DNA from: Pseudactinotalea terrae | Lineage (GTDB): Bacteria; Actinomycetota; Actinomycetes; Actinomycetales; Beutenbergiaceae | NCBI RefSeq assembly: GCF_009733845.1 | Contig: NZ_WNXZ01000006.1 | Coordinates: forward strand, 1-64,000 | Direction of reading: 5' to 3' | DNA: 64,000 bases | Part shown: positions 42,242-50,120 of the stretch, piece after piece | Numbering within the stretch: position 1 is the first letter of the stretch | Layout: each line of letters opens with the position of its first letter | Notes under the pieces: generated by a model | Database searches by the model: none | The model's input: the letters and a program-made list of their open reading frames with translations, nothing else | Told to the model about the DNA's origin: nothing | Program-made: the position numbers and the translations under genes

Positions 42242-42925
42242 GTGGAGATCCTCACGCGGCACGTCAACGACCTGCAGGGGCCGATCGAGGCGGACGTCGC
42301 CGTGGTCATCGACGTGGTCCGCGCCTTCACGGTCGCGCCGTGGTGCCTTGCGCGCGGCGCCGAGCGGTTGCTGCTCGCGCCAGGAGCCGATGCCGCCGTG
42401 ACCGCACGCGACGAGCGCTACCCGGACGCGTTGCTGCTCACCGACCGTCACGTCGACCTCCGCTTCCCGCTGCCCAACGCGCCTGGCCGGATCGCGCGCG
42501 AGGACCTGAGCGGCGCGACCGTGATCCAGGTGACGGGCAACGGGACCAGGGGAGCGCACGCCGTCAGCGCCGTGCCGGCGGTGCTGTGCGCGTCGTTCGT
42601 CACGGCTGCTGCCACGGCGCGCGCCGTGCGTGCCCTCGCCCCCACGCGGCTGCTCCTCGTCCCGACCGAGGGGGACGAGGACGTCGCCCTCGCCGACTAC
42701 CTCATCGCGATGCTCGACGGCGCAGGCCAGGTCGATCCTGCGGCCTACCTCGAGCGCGTGGTGCGCTCGGACGCCGGGCGCGAATGTGCCGAGAAGGGCG
42801 CGGACCCTGCCAACCCAGGTGTGGACCCGGACGACCTGCGGCGGTGCCTCGAGATCGACGCGTTCGATCACGCGCTGCAGGCCGTGCCGCAGGAGGGCGG
42901 GCTGCTCGCTGTCGCGACGCGCTGA
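42242..42925 (+). CDS. comB: ComB-like 2-phosphosulfolactate phosphatase
   Basis: 227 residues. VAVVIDVVRAFTVAPWCLAR carries the ComB active-site Asp/Arg segment, with GATVIQVTGNGTRGA and RLLLVPTEGDEDVALADYLI further on. Archaeal ComB makes sulfolactate in coenzyme M synthesis; actinobacterial homologues act on unknown phosphate esters. GTG at 42242, with TACCCT six bases upstream inside the preceding gene's end, so it may have its own leaderless promoter. Role here unassigned. Confidence 0.8.
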   Translation: MEILTRHVNDLQGPIEADVAVVIDVVRAFTVAPWCLARGAERLLLAPGADAAVTARDERYPDALLLTDRHVDLRFPLPNAPGRIAREDLSGATVIQVTGNGTRGAHAVSAVPAVLCASFVTAAATARAVRALAPTRLLLVPTEGDEDVALADYLIAMLDGAGQVDPAAYLERVVRSDAGRECAEKGADPANPGVDPDDLRRCLEIDAFDHALQAVPQEGGLLAVATR

Positions 42926-42951
42926 CCCCTCCACCCGACCCGGCCCAGCCA

Positions 42952-42957
42952 TAGGCT
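42952..42957 (+). promoter_or_regulatory. TAGGCT -10 box of the ERCC4-Lsr2 gene
   Basis: TAGGCT, six bases, then GTG at 42964. Confidence 0.45.
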
Positions 42958-42963
42958 GGAGTC

Positions 42964-43917
42964 GTGGCTGAGGACTTCGTCATCGCACGAAACCCCGAGG
43001 ATGCCAGCACGCTGCCGTACCTGCTCCGGATCCCGCTCGGTGCCGACGGCATCGTGCTGAAGGCCCGTGAGATGTGGCCCCGCACCGGCAAGGTGTACTG
43101 CCACCGGGCGGTCGGCTGGCCGAGCGACCCCGAGGTGCTGGAGTCGGTTCCGGTCCGCTCGTGCGTGCGCCGCGGGGCCGCGATCGACCTGGTGCTGGAT
43201 CGGTCGCGCGAGAACCGAAGCCAGTTCGTGCTCACGCGCGTCAAGGGCGGCCGTGAGGCGGTGTTCTGGCAGACCGCACGGACGGCGAAGCAGGCGCGCC
43301 CCGCCGTCAGCATCCCGACCGCTCGGGCGAGCGGGTTGGCGGACCTGGAGATCGTCGTCGACAGTCACGAGCGGTACGCGTGGCGCTTCACGCATCAACA
43401 GGTGACCACACGCCGCGCGGCGCTCGCGGCGGGCGACTACGCGGTCGAGGTCGACGGCGCGGTCGTCGCGTCGGTGGAGCGCAAGAGCCTGCAGGACCTC
43501 GTCGCGACGCTCACCTCGGGCAAGATGCGCTATCTCGCGGCAGACCTGAGCCAGGTTCCCAGAGCAGCTGTGGTGGTCGAGGACCGCTACTCAAAGCTCT
43601 TCGCGCTCGAGTACGTGCGTGGATCCGTCGCGGCGGAGGCCGTGGCAGAGCACCACGCCCGGTTCCCGCAGGTGCCGATCGTCTTCTGCGAGACCCGTGC
43701 GCTCGCGCAGGAATGGACCTACCGGTTCCTGGCGGCCGCGCTGATCGAGGTCGAGGGCGACGTGCATGGCACCGCGCGCACCGAGGAGTTGTCCTCCGGT
43801 GCAGCGCCGAGCCCCGCCGCGATCCGTGCCTGGGCGCAGGCGAACGGGTTCGCGGTATCCGCGCGGGGACGCATCCCCGCCGACGTCCGCGCCGCCTTCG
43901 ACCGCCGCAGCCGCTGA
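42964..43917 (+). CDS. ERCC4 nuclease fused to Lsr2-type DNA-binding domain
   Basis: 317 residues. The central ERCC4 (XPF/Mus81) nuclease motif is intact: VVDSHERYAW, then ALAAGDYAVEV and VVASVERKSLQDLVATL (ERK triad near 170), with VVVEDRYSKLF. Residues ~282-315 (PSPAAIRAWAQANGFAVSARGRIPADVRAAF split) match the Lsr2 C-terminal domain, whose RGR reads AT-rich minor groove. The fusion would target structure-specific cleavage to AT-rich, foreign-like DNA. GTG with TAGGCT exactly six bases upstream, leaderless-type. Confidence 0.85.
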   Translation: MAEDFVIARNPEDASTLPYLLRIPLGADGIVLKAREMWPRTGKVYCHRAVGWPSDPEVLESVPVRSCVRRGAAIDLVLDRSRENRSQFVLTRVKGGREAVFWQTARTAKQARPAVSIPTARASGLADLEIVVDSHERYAWRFTHQQVTTRRAALAAGDYAVEVDGAVVASVERKSLQDLVATLTSGKMRYLAADLSQVPRAAVVVEDRYSKLFALEYVRGSVAAEAVAEHHARFPQVPIVFCETRALAQEWTYRFLAAALIEVEGDVHGTARTEELSSGAAPSPAAIRAWAQANGFAVSARGRIPADVRAAFDRRSR

Positions 43918-43972
43918 CGGTCGACGGTACGGAACCCCCGTCTGACGGCAGCTCGACGCGCAAGGATGGAGC

Positions 43973-45019
43973 GTGCCTTCGATCTCGCAGCCGCTCGCGG
44001 CGCCGCACCCGCTCGACGACGTCCCGTGCCACGACCCCTACGTGCTCGCCGTCGAGGGCGGCTACCTGCTCTACACCGCCTACGACTCGGGGCGCTGGCC
44101 GCGACAGATACCTGAAGGGTCGGACTACCCGGTGCCGCCGGGAACCGGCGTCCTCGCATGGTGGAGCCCGGACCTGGTCTCGTGGGGATCGCCGACGGCG
44201 GTGTTCCAGGTTCCCGAGGGCGCGTGGGCCGATCCTGCGGTCGCTCCGTGGGCACCCGAGGTGCACCGCTGGAACGGGCGGTACGTGCTGGCGACCACGC
44301 TGCACAACCCGGCCGACCGGTTGCCCGAAGCCGCCCAGCGCGGCACCCGCATCGCGATGTCGTCCTCGGGCTGGGGCGACTTCACACCGGTGCGACGCGG
44401 CACCGTGCTCGCGGTATCCGACGATCCGCGCGGCCCGTTCGAGCTGCTCGACCCGCAGCGACCGCACACGCCGTGGGAGTTCATGGCCCTGGACGGCACG
44501 CTCATCCGCGACGAGCAGGGCGCCGCCTGGCTCGTCTACGCGCACGAATGGGTGCAGGCCGTCGACGGCACCATGGAGGCCGTCCCGCTGAGCGAGGACC
44601 TGGATGTCATCGGTGACCCCGTGCACCTGTTCCGCGCCTCCGAGGCGCCCTGGTACCGCAGCGTGGCTCCCACCGCGTCCGCGCTCGCGCCCTACGTGAC
44701 CGACGGCCCACAGCTGTGGCCGCTGCCCGGCGGCGCGCTCGCGATGATCTGGGCGTCCTACCGACCGGACGAGCAGCTCACCGGCGGCGAGTACGTCGAG
44801 ACCCAGGCGATCTCCCGCTCCGGCTCGCTGCGCGGGCCGTGGGAGCAGGGCGAGGTGCTGGTCGAGGGCAACGCCGGTCACGGCATGCCGCTCACGACCC
44901 ATGACGGCGATCTCGTGCTCGTTCTGCACCGAGGCATGAACACGCCGCGCGTACGCGCGGAGATCCACGACGTGCTCGCCACCCCTGGCGGACTCCGGGT
45001 CACCGGTCGCCGGGTCTGA
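43973..45019 (+). CDS. Family 43-like glycoside hydrolase
   Basis: 348 residues, five-bladed beta-propeller pattern. Candidate acidic residues: general base in CHDPYVLAVEGGYLLYTAYD, Asp in FMALDGTLIRDEQGAAWLVY, and acid in VAPWAPEVHRWNG. No signal peptide, so acts on imported oligosaccharides, e.g. arabino- or xylo-oligomers. GTG at 43973 with AAGGATGGA upstream. Convergent with Uma2; the rhamnosidase/esterase genes nearby suggest a shared plant-polysaccharide theme. Confidence 0.8.
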   Translation: MPSISQPLAAPHPLDDVPCHDPYVLAVEGGYLLYTAYDSGRWPRQIPEGSDYPVPPGTGVLAWWSPDLVSWGSPTAVFQVPEGAWADPAVAPWAPEVHRWNGRYVLATTLHNPADRLPEAAQRGTRIAMSSSGWGDFTPVRRGTVLAVSDDPRGPFELLDPQRPHTPWEFMALDGTLIRDEQGAAWLVYAHEWVQAVDGTMEAVPLSEDLDVIGDPVHLFRASEAPWYRSVAPTASALAPYVTDGPQLWPLPGGALAMIWASYRPDEQLTGGEYVETQAISRSGSLRGPWEQGEVLVEGNAGHGMPLTTHDGDLVLVLHRGMNTPRVRAEIHDVLATPGGLRVTGRRV

Positions 45020-45025
45020 GGTCGC

Positions 45026-45601
45026 TCAGTCGTCCAGGAGATCCGCCGGCGTGATCGTCACGGGGAACGGCAATGTCACCGGGTGCGCCTGATCTGCACG
45101 GACGCGGGTCGTCTCGATGTACTCCCCGTCGCTCAGTGCCCAGACCGTGACGACAGGACCGGTCGGTTCGATCGTCCAGTACGACGGGCAGCCCGCCTGG
45201 GCGAGCAGGTCCTTCTTGCGACCGAGGTCGAGCAGTCGGGTCGACGGCGAGGCTACTTCGACGGCGAGGAGCGGAATCCCTTGAAGTCGTTCACCCTCGG
45301 AGTCAGACCGTCGAACCACGATGACGTCGGGTTCGATGACCGTGCGTGGACCCAGGACGACATCGGTCGGGGCCACGAGAACCCGGAACTCGCGCGGCGC
45401 GTGCGCGCGGAGCAACGTATAGAGCGAGCCCACGATGATCTGGTGCGGCACGCTGGGCGTCGGTGCCATCACCAGCAGCCCCTCGAGCAGCTCGTGCCGA
45501 CGCCCGTCATCGGGCCACCCATCGCGCTCGGCGACGGTGAACGGCCCCTCGCGGATGATGAGGTCGCTCTGCAACGCGTGCGCCGCCGTCATGGTGACCA
45601 T
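45026..45601 (-). CDS. Uma2-family PD-(D/E)xK endonuclease-like protein
   Basis: 191 residues of the Uma2/DUF820 family: HELLEGLLVMAPTPSVPHQI, VIEPDVIVVRR, LAVEVASPSTRLLDLGRKKD and GCPSYWTIEP carry the acidic/Lys nuclease core. The family is widespread in cyanobacteria and actinobacteria and its function is unknown. Overlaps the upstream MarR gene by 13 bases; GAGGCACC precedes the ATG. Confidence 0.85.
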   Translation of the reverse strand: MVTMTAAHALQSDLIIREGPFTVAERDGWPDDGRRHELLEGLLVMAPTPSVPHQIIVGSLYTLLRAHAPREFRVLVAPTDVVLGPRTVIEPDVIVVRRSDSEGERLQGIPLLAVEVASPSTRLLDLGRKKDLLAQAGCPSYWTIEPTGPVVTVWALSDGEYIETTRVRADQAHPVTLPFPVTITPADLLDD

Positions 45602-46143
45602 GGTGCCTCCTCTCGTTCACGATGACCAGAATGCATCCACCGACCGAGCGGGTCCGCGGTCGTCTCCTGCGCGAACCGGGCGAGCATCCTGCTGAGCACC
45701 CGGACCTCCTCGGCCGACCACTCCGAGAGGGCGGCGCCCAGAGCCGACTCGGCGCGCGCGATGATGCGCCCGCCGATCTCGCGCCCCTGCTCGGTGAGGG
45801 CCACGAGAACGCCGCGGTCGTCGTCGGGCGCTGCCACCCGCACCACGAGCCCGGCATCGACCAGCCGGCCCACGATCTTGCTCATGTTGGTCGCCGTCGC
45901 CCCGAGCACCTGCACGAGCTCAGCCGGGCGCATCGCCCCGTTGTAGGAGAGCTGGTTGACCACCAGGAACATGCCCATGTCGTCGTAGGGGAAGTCGACG
46001 GCCGCCATCGCATGCCGCCGCACCGGCGTGCTGTCGGCCCAGTGCACGATCGTGGTGATCGAGGTCAGCAGGTCGTCCGACCCCGGCCCGATGACCGGGC
46101 TGAGGTCAGCGGCCGCGGGGTCCCCCACATCACCTCGCGCCAC
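45589..46143 (-). CDS. MarR-family regulator
   Basis: 184 residues: winged helix RPAELVQVLGATATNMSKIV, GRLVDAGLVVRVAAPDDDRG, VALTEQGREIGGRII, flanked by dimerisation helices. GTG start with GGGAGGT upstream, 14 bases after the rhamnosidase stop. It probably closes the esterase-rhamnosidase operon and may regulate it. Confidence 0.88.
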   Translation of the reverse strand: MARGDVGDPAAADLSPVIGPGSDDLLTSITTIVHWADSTPVRRHAMAAVDFPYDDMGMFLVVNQLSYNGAMRPAELVQVLGATATNMSKIVGRLVDAGLVVRVAAPDDDRGVLVALTEQGREIGGRIIARAESALGAALSEWSAEEVRVLSRMLARFAQETTADPLGRWMHSGHREREEAPWSP

Positions 46144-46157
46144 GGCACCTCCCGCTC

Positions 46158-49082
46158 TCAGCCTTCACGTACCAGACGCACCGGTCCCAGCAGCCCATGC
46201 TCCCGGACGATCGCCTGCTGCGTCTGCTCGACACCCGTCGTCTGCAGCATCACATCGGGGACCCGGTCGTAGTAGCCGCGCGCCAGCAGCCGGTTGTTGA
46301 GCGAGCTCGCCGTCCGGACCACCACCTCGACCTCACCCCCGTGCAGGTCGGCGGTCACGTCGACCACCGGGCGGGAGGTGTCGAACCCGCGCACTGGCCC
46401 ATCCCCGAGCTGCACCGAACCGAGCCCACCGGCCGTCGATCCGAGATCCAGCAGGTAGCGCACGCCGCCAGCCGGCTGCGGCACGGTCAGCTGCGCCCGG
46501 TACTCGCCCACGCCGGACACCTCGGGTCCCACCCTCTCGAGCGCGGTCCACGGCGCCAGCTCCGTGGCCCCGACCTCGATCCGGGTCACCGCCGTCGTCG
46601 GGCGCACCTCGCGCGTCACGTACCCCAGCCCGCGATCCTCGGTGATGACCTCGGCCTCGCCCGCGTCCCAGCTCTCGACGGCGGCGCTCCACCCGGTCAG
46701 CTCGGTCACCGTCTCTCGGGTCGGGCTCGGGGAGAGCCTCGCCTCGGCGGCCCGGTCCAGCACCAGCACAGCGACCTCACCGGGAGCGAGGGTGAGCTCG
46801 ACGACAGTGGACCCGCCGTCGGGCCTCACGCCCGCGTGCGGGTACAGCTCGCCCGACCAGGCATCGAGGCGGTGCACGGCACCCTCGCCGGGCAGCCGGA
46901 TCTGCACGGCGGTCGCCTCGGGCGACTCGTAGAGGAAGTGGTAGGCGTAGAGGACGAGCAGGTCGCCGTCCTCGCGCAGGTGGGTGAGCACCTCCTGGTT
47001 GTCCTCGACGAACCGAGCCCGCCCGGTCACCCCCAGTCCGTCGAGGGCGGCGACCACCTCGGCCGGTGAGCCCACCTCGACGACGCCCGGCTGCTCGCGC
47101 AGCGCGGCCATCGTCGCGGCCAGCTCCTCGTCGCGGCCGTCGAGACCCGGCGTTCGTGCAGCCGCACGCTCGTGGAGCCGATGCCGTCCCGCCTGCAGGT
47201 GCTCCACCTCCCGCACCCCGTTGACGACGACCAGCCGGAGCCCGCGCCGCGCCCACGCGAGCAGGTGCGCAGCGACGTCCGCGTCGAGCTCCGCCTGGTA
47301 GACGATCAGAGCGCTGTACCCGGGCCCGACAGGTTGCACGACCTCACCATCGAAGGTGACATCGTCCCGCATGAGCAACGCCCCGTCGAAGAACTCGTAG
47401 GTGAAGCCGGCATCCTGCATCGACAGGTCCTGCCACCAGTGGTTCTCACGGTTCCGCATCCACATGGTGCCGTAGGCGACCTCGTCGGGGATGCGTTCGC
47501 CGTCGGGACCGATGAGTGTCATCCCGACGAGGTTGTCGGTGAAGTGGTCCGTGCGCAGGATGCCGACGTCGATGCGGGGCTTCCCGCGCCGCAGCGCGTA
47601 TTGGAGGCGCCCGATGGCGGCGTTCCACAGCGGGTAGAACTCGGAGGCGGGCTGCCGGGTGTCGAAGCGCTCGGAGAACATCGGCCACATGCCCTCGTGC
47701 CCCGGCCACTCGGTCGCACCCTCGGCACCGGCCGGGCTGGCCCAGCCGTGCAGGACCGTCTTGGTGATGCCGGCCGCGAGCTGGGTGGCGATGATCTGGT
47801 CGTAGAAGCGGTGGTCGAGCATGTGGTTGCGCGTGGTCGCCCCGGTCTCGGAGGAGTACTGCTTGCCGAACAGGTGCGCGGGCCCGGCGAGCAGGCGGTA
47901 GGCGTCGATCTGCGCACCGAACTCGAGCGACTCGGTCTCGATGCCGTCGACCTCGGGACCGGGGCGGGTGAGCTCGAACGGGAGCCCGTAGCTGATCTCG
48001 GACCGCAGCGTGAGCCCCACCGAGTGCAGGAACGTCGCGAACGGGCGCAGCATGTTCTCGATGTACAGGTCGGTCAGGGTGCGCACGTAGTCGAAGCGGA
48101 CCTTGGCGACCGTGACGCGATCCGCCTCGGCGGGCTGGTGGTGGTACACGGTCGAGACGGCCATGAACACCGCATCCCGGGTCAGGAACGGCAGCCACGG
48201 GGTGATGTCGTAGCCGCGCCGGGTGCGGAACTCCTCGGCCACGGTCCACCCCCAGAACAGCCCACCGGCGCCGAACGTCGACAGCTCGAGCGAGTCCATG
48301 TACATCTGCGCGCGCGGGTTCGCGGCGATCTGCTCGCGCAGCTCGGGTGTCAGCACCACGTCGCTCCAGTAGGCGATCACCGCGTCGACGCCGTCACGGT
48401 CGAGATAATTGACGGTGTAGTTGACGGATGCAGACGGGCTCGCCGTCTGTCCGGTCCCGTGCATCCAGTAGCTGAAGAGTCGCCACTCGCCATCAGGTGT
48501 GGTCCACTCCAGCGACTCCTCCTTCACCTGGCCGGTGAGGTCGATGACCGAGGCAGCGTCGAGCACGCCGTCGCCGAGCACGCGTGCCGCCACCACCGCC
48601 ACGAGGTGCTGCTCGGTGATCGTGCCCCGGTGCCCGGGCAGCGTGGTCTGGGCGACCGGTCCTGCGAGGTCGATCCGCGGAAGCGGCCCGGAACGGGACG
48701 CACCGCCGTCGAGATCCTCGACGGCGACATCCAGCTCCTGAGCCGCCGCACGCTCGTCCGGGGTGATGCTGGGGAGGTTGGCGTTGGACCAGTTCGTCCC
48801 CGAGGTGAAGCTGACCGACATGCCCCGCTTCGTCGTCTCCTCGACCACCACCTGGGAGTCGTGGACCCACTCCTCGGCGCCCCACCCGTAGCGGCTGTGG
48901 TCGATGTCGCCCTCGTCCATCGCGAGGAACTCCATGCCGCCGAACCCGAGCCGATGGGCGTCGGCGACCTCGCGCCGCAGCGTCTCGTCGGTATGCAGCC
49001 CCTCGGCCAGCCACCACCGCAGCTCGGGTCGGCACTCGATCGCCGGCGCGGCTACCTCGGTGCGGAACGTCTCGATGGACAT
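46158..49082 (-). CDS. Glycoside hydrolase, GH106 (alpha-L-rhamnosidase)-like
   Basis: 974 residues, no signal peptide. Opening P-E-L-R-W-W and GFGGMEFLAMDEG, then SFTSGTNWSNANLPSITPDE, WRLFSYWMHGTG, WGWTVAEEFRTRRGYDITPW, HGWASPAG and PLWNAAIGRLQYALRRGKP are typical of the GH106 family, which removes alpha-L-rhamnose from pectin-derived sugars. The C-terminal ~250 residues form beta-sandwich modules with a sugar-binding-like DGTG...LLARGYYDRVPDVMLQT end. ATG 49082; no strong ribosome site. Downstream of the esterase gene and upstream of MarR. Confidence 0.75.
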   Translation of the reverse strand: MSIETFRTEVAAPAIECRPELRWWLAEGLHTDETLRREVADAHRLGFGGMEFLAMDEGDIDHSRYGWGAEEWVHDSQVVVEETTKRGMSVSFTSGTNWSNANLPSITPDERAAAQELDVAVEDLDGGASRSGPLPRIDLAGPVAQTTLPGHRGTITEQHLVAVVAARVLGDGVLDAASVIDLTGQVKEESLEWTTPDGEWRLFSYWMHGTGQTASPSASVNYTVNYLDRDGVDAVIAYWSDVVLTPELREQIAANPRAQMYMDSLELSTFGAGGLFWGWTVAEEFRTRRGYDITPWLPFLTRDAVFMAVSTVYHHQPAEADRVTVAKVRFDYVRTLTDLYIENMLRPFATFLHSVGLTLRSEISYGLPFELTRPGPEVDGIETESLEFGAQIDAYRLLAGPAHLFGKQYSSETGATTRNHMLDHRFYDQIIATQLAAGITKTVLHGWASPAGAEGATEWPGHEGMWPMFSERFDTRQPASEFYPLWNAAIGRLQYALRRGKPRIDVGILRTDHFTDNLVGMTLIGPDGERIPDEVAYGTMWMRNRENHWWQDLSMQDAGFTYEFFDGALLMRDDVTFDGEVVQPVGPGYSALIVYQAELDADVAAHLLAWARRGLRLVVVNGVREVEHLQAGRHRLHERAAARTPGLDGRDEELAATMAALREQPGVVEVGSPAEVVAALDGLGVTGRARFVEDNQEVLTHLREDGDLLVLYAYHFLYESPEATAVQIRLPGEGAVHRLDAWSGELYPHAGVRPDGGSTVVELTLAPGEVAVLVLDRAAEARLSPSPTRETVTELTGWSAAVESWDAGEAEVITEDRGLGYVTREVRPTTAVTRIEVGATELAPWTALERVGPEVSGVGEYRAQLTVPQPAGGVRYLLDLGSTAGGLGSVQLGDGPVRGFDTSRPVVDVTADLHGGEVEVVVRTASSLNNRLLARGYYDRVPDVMLQTTGVEQTQQAIVREHGLLGPVRLVREG

Positions 49083-49141
49083 GGGACTCGCTCTCGTTCG
49101 TCGTCGAACGGCACTGACGACGGCGATCCTACCCCCGGTAG

Positions 49142-49154
49142 TGTCGTCACGACA
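49142..49154. promoter_or_regulatory. TGTCGT-C-ACGACA palindrome
   Basis: A perfect 13-base palindrome in the 88-bp gap between the esterase stop and the rhamnosidase start, about 60 bp before that start. Reads TTGTCGTGACGACA on the minus strand, like GntR/LacI-type sugar operators. Confidence 0.4.
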
Positions 49155-49170
49155 ATAGATGCACCCAGTG

Positions 49171-50100
49171 CTAGAGCAGGTCCAGCCAGCCCAGGGTGGC
49201 GCCGTGGAAGGTTGCCTTCTCACGCTCGACGCCGTCGAACTCCAGGTGCCCGGCGGTGAGCTCGACCAGCATCTTCGGTCCCGCCAGCGCCTCGTAGACG
49301 GCGAACTGACCCACCGGTGGTACCGCAGGATCGACCCGCGCCGCCCCGACCAGCACCGGAACCCCCACCCGGGCGGCCGCGGTCGCGGCGTCGAAGTACC
49401 GCACCGTCGCCACGACGCTCGGGTCCCGCTGCGCCAGCAGCCGCACCGACTCGCCGCTGCCGGTGCACGGTGTCCGCAGCCGCGCCGGGTGGTTCCCGAA
49501 CGTCGGGACGCTGAGCGCGCCTGCCGTGATGCGCTCGTCCCACGGCAGGGCGAGCGCACCGAGCCCGCCACCGAAGCTGCCGCCCCGGAGATCTACCCGG
49601 CTGGCACCGGGGAACAGCTCCTGCGCCGCGGTGATCGAGACCCAGACATCCTCCACGCACCCACCGATGATGTAGCTCTCGCGTGCGGCGATCCCGTGCA
49701 GCACGTGCTCCGCGGCGACGTTCGGCACCCCGGGCAGCTCGCTCAGCGCGGGCATGCCACGCACCGCGGGTGACAACTCGGCCACCCCGGGGCGGCGCAA
49801 GGGGTCGAACGGCTCGTGCGCACCCCCGTACCCGGCGAGGCCGACCACCACGCGCTCCACACCGCCGTCGGGCTCGAGCAGGAACGCGCCCAGCTCGATG
49901 CCGTCGGTGCTGGTGAAGCGCACCTCGCTCAGCCGCCACCCGGGCTCGCGACTGATCTCGCTGACCCGTCGAGCACGAGGTTCGACGGCGGCAGCGGCGT
50001 CGTACCGGCCTCGCCAGAACGCGTCGAAGTCAGCCGGCCCGGTCAGGACGTCCCCGGTCAGCTTGCCGCGGTGCGCATCCAGCGGGAGAGCCGCACTCAT
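49171..50100 (-). CDS. AXE1-family acetyl xylan esterase-like hydrolase
   Basis: 309 residues. AXE1/cephalosporin-C deacetylase fold: GVERVVVGLAGYGG oxyanion region, nucleophile elbow LRGGSFGGGLGALAL, Asp in VDPAVPPVGQF, His in TAGHLEF. Removes acetyl groups from sugars, complementing the rhamnosidase behind it. ATG 50100 or 50109. Cytoplasmic. Confidence 0.85.
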   Translation of the reverse strand: MSAALPLDAHRGKLTGDVLTGPADFDAFWRGRYDAAAAVEPRARRVSEISREPGWRLSEVRFTSTDGIELGAFLLEPDGGVERVVVGLAGYGGAHEPFDPLRRPGVAELSPAVRGMPALSELPGVPNVAAEHVLHGIAARESYIIGGCVEDVWVSITAAQELFPGASRVDLRGGSFGGGLGALALPWDERITAGALSVPTFGNHPARLRTPCTGSGESVRLLAQRDPSVVATVRYFDAATAAARVGVPVLVGAARVDPAVPPVGQFAVYEALAGPKMLVELTAGHLEFDGVEREKATFHGATLGWLDLL

Positions 50101-50120
50101 GCCGACCATCCTGGCAGCGG

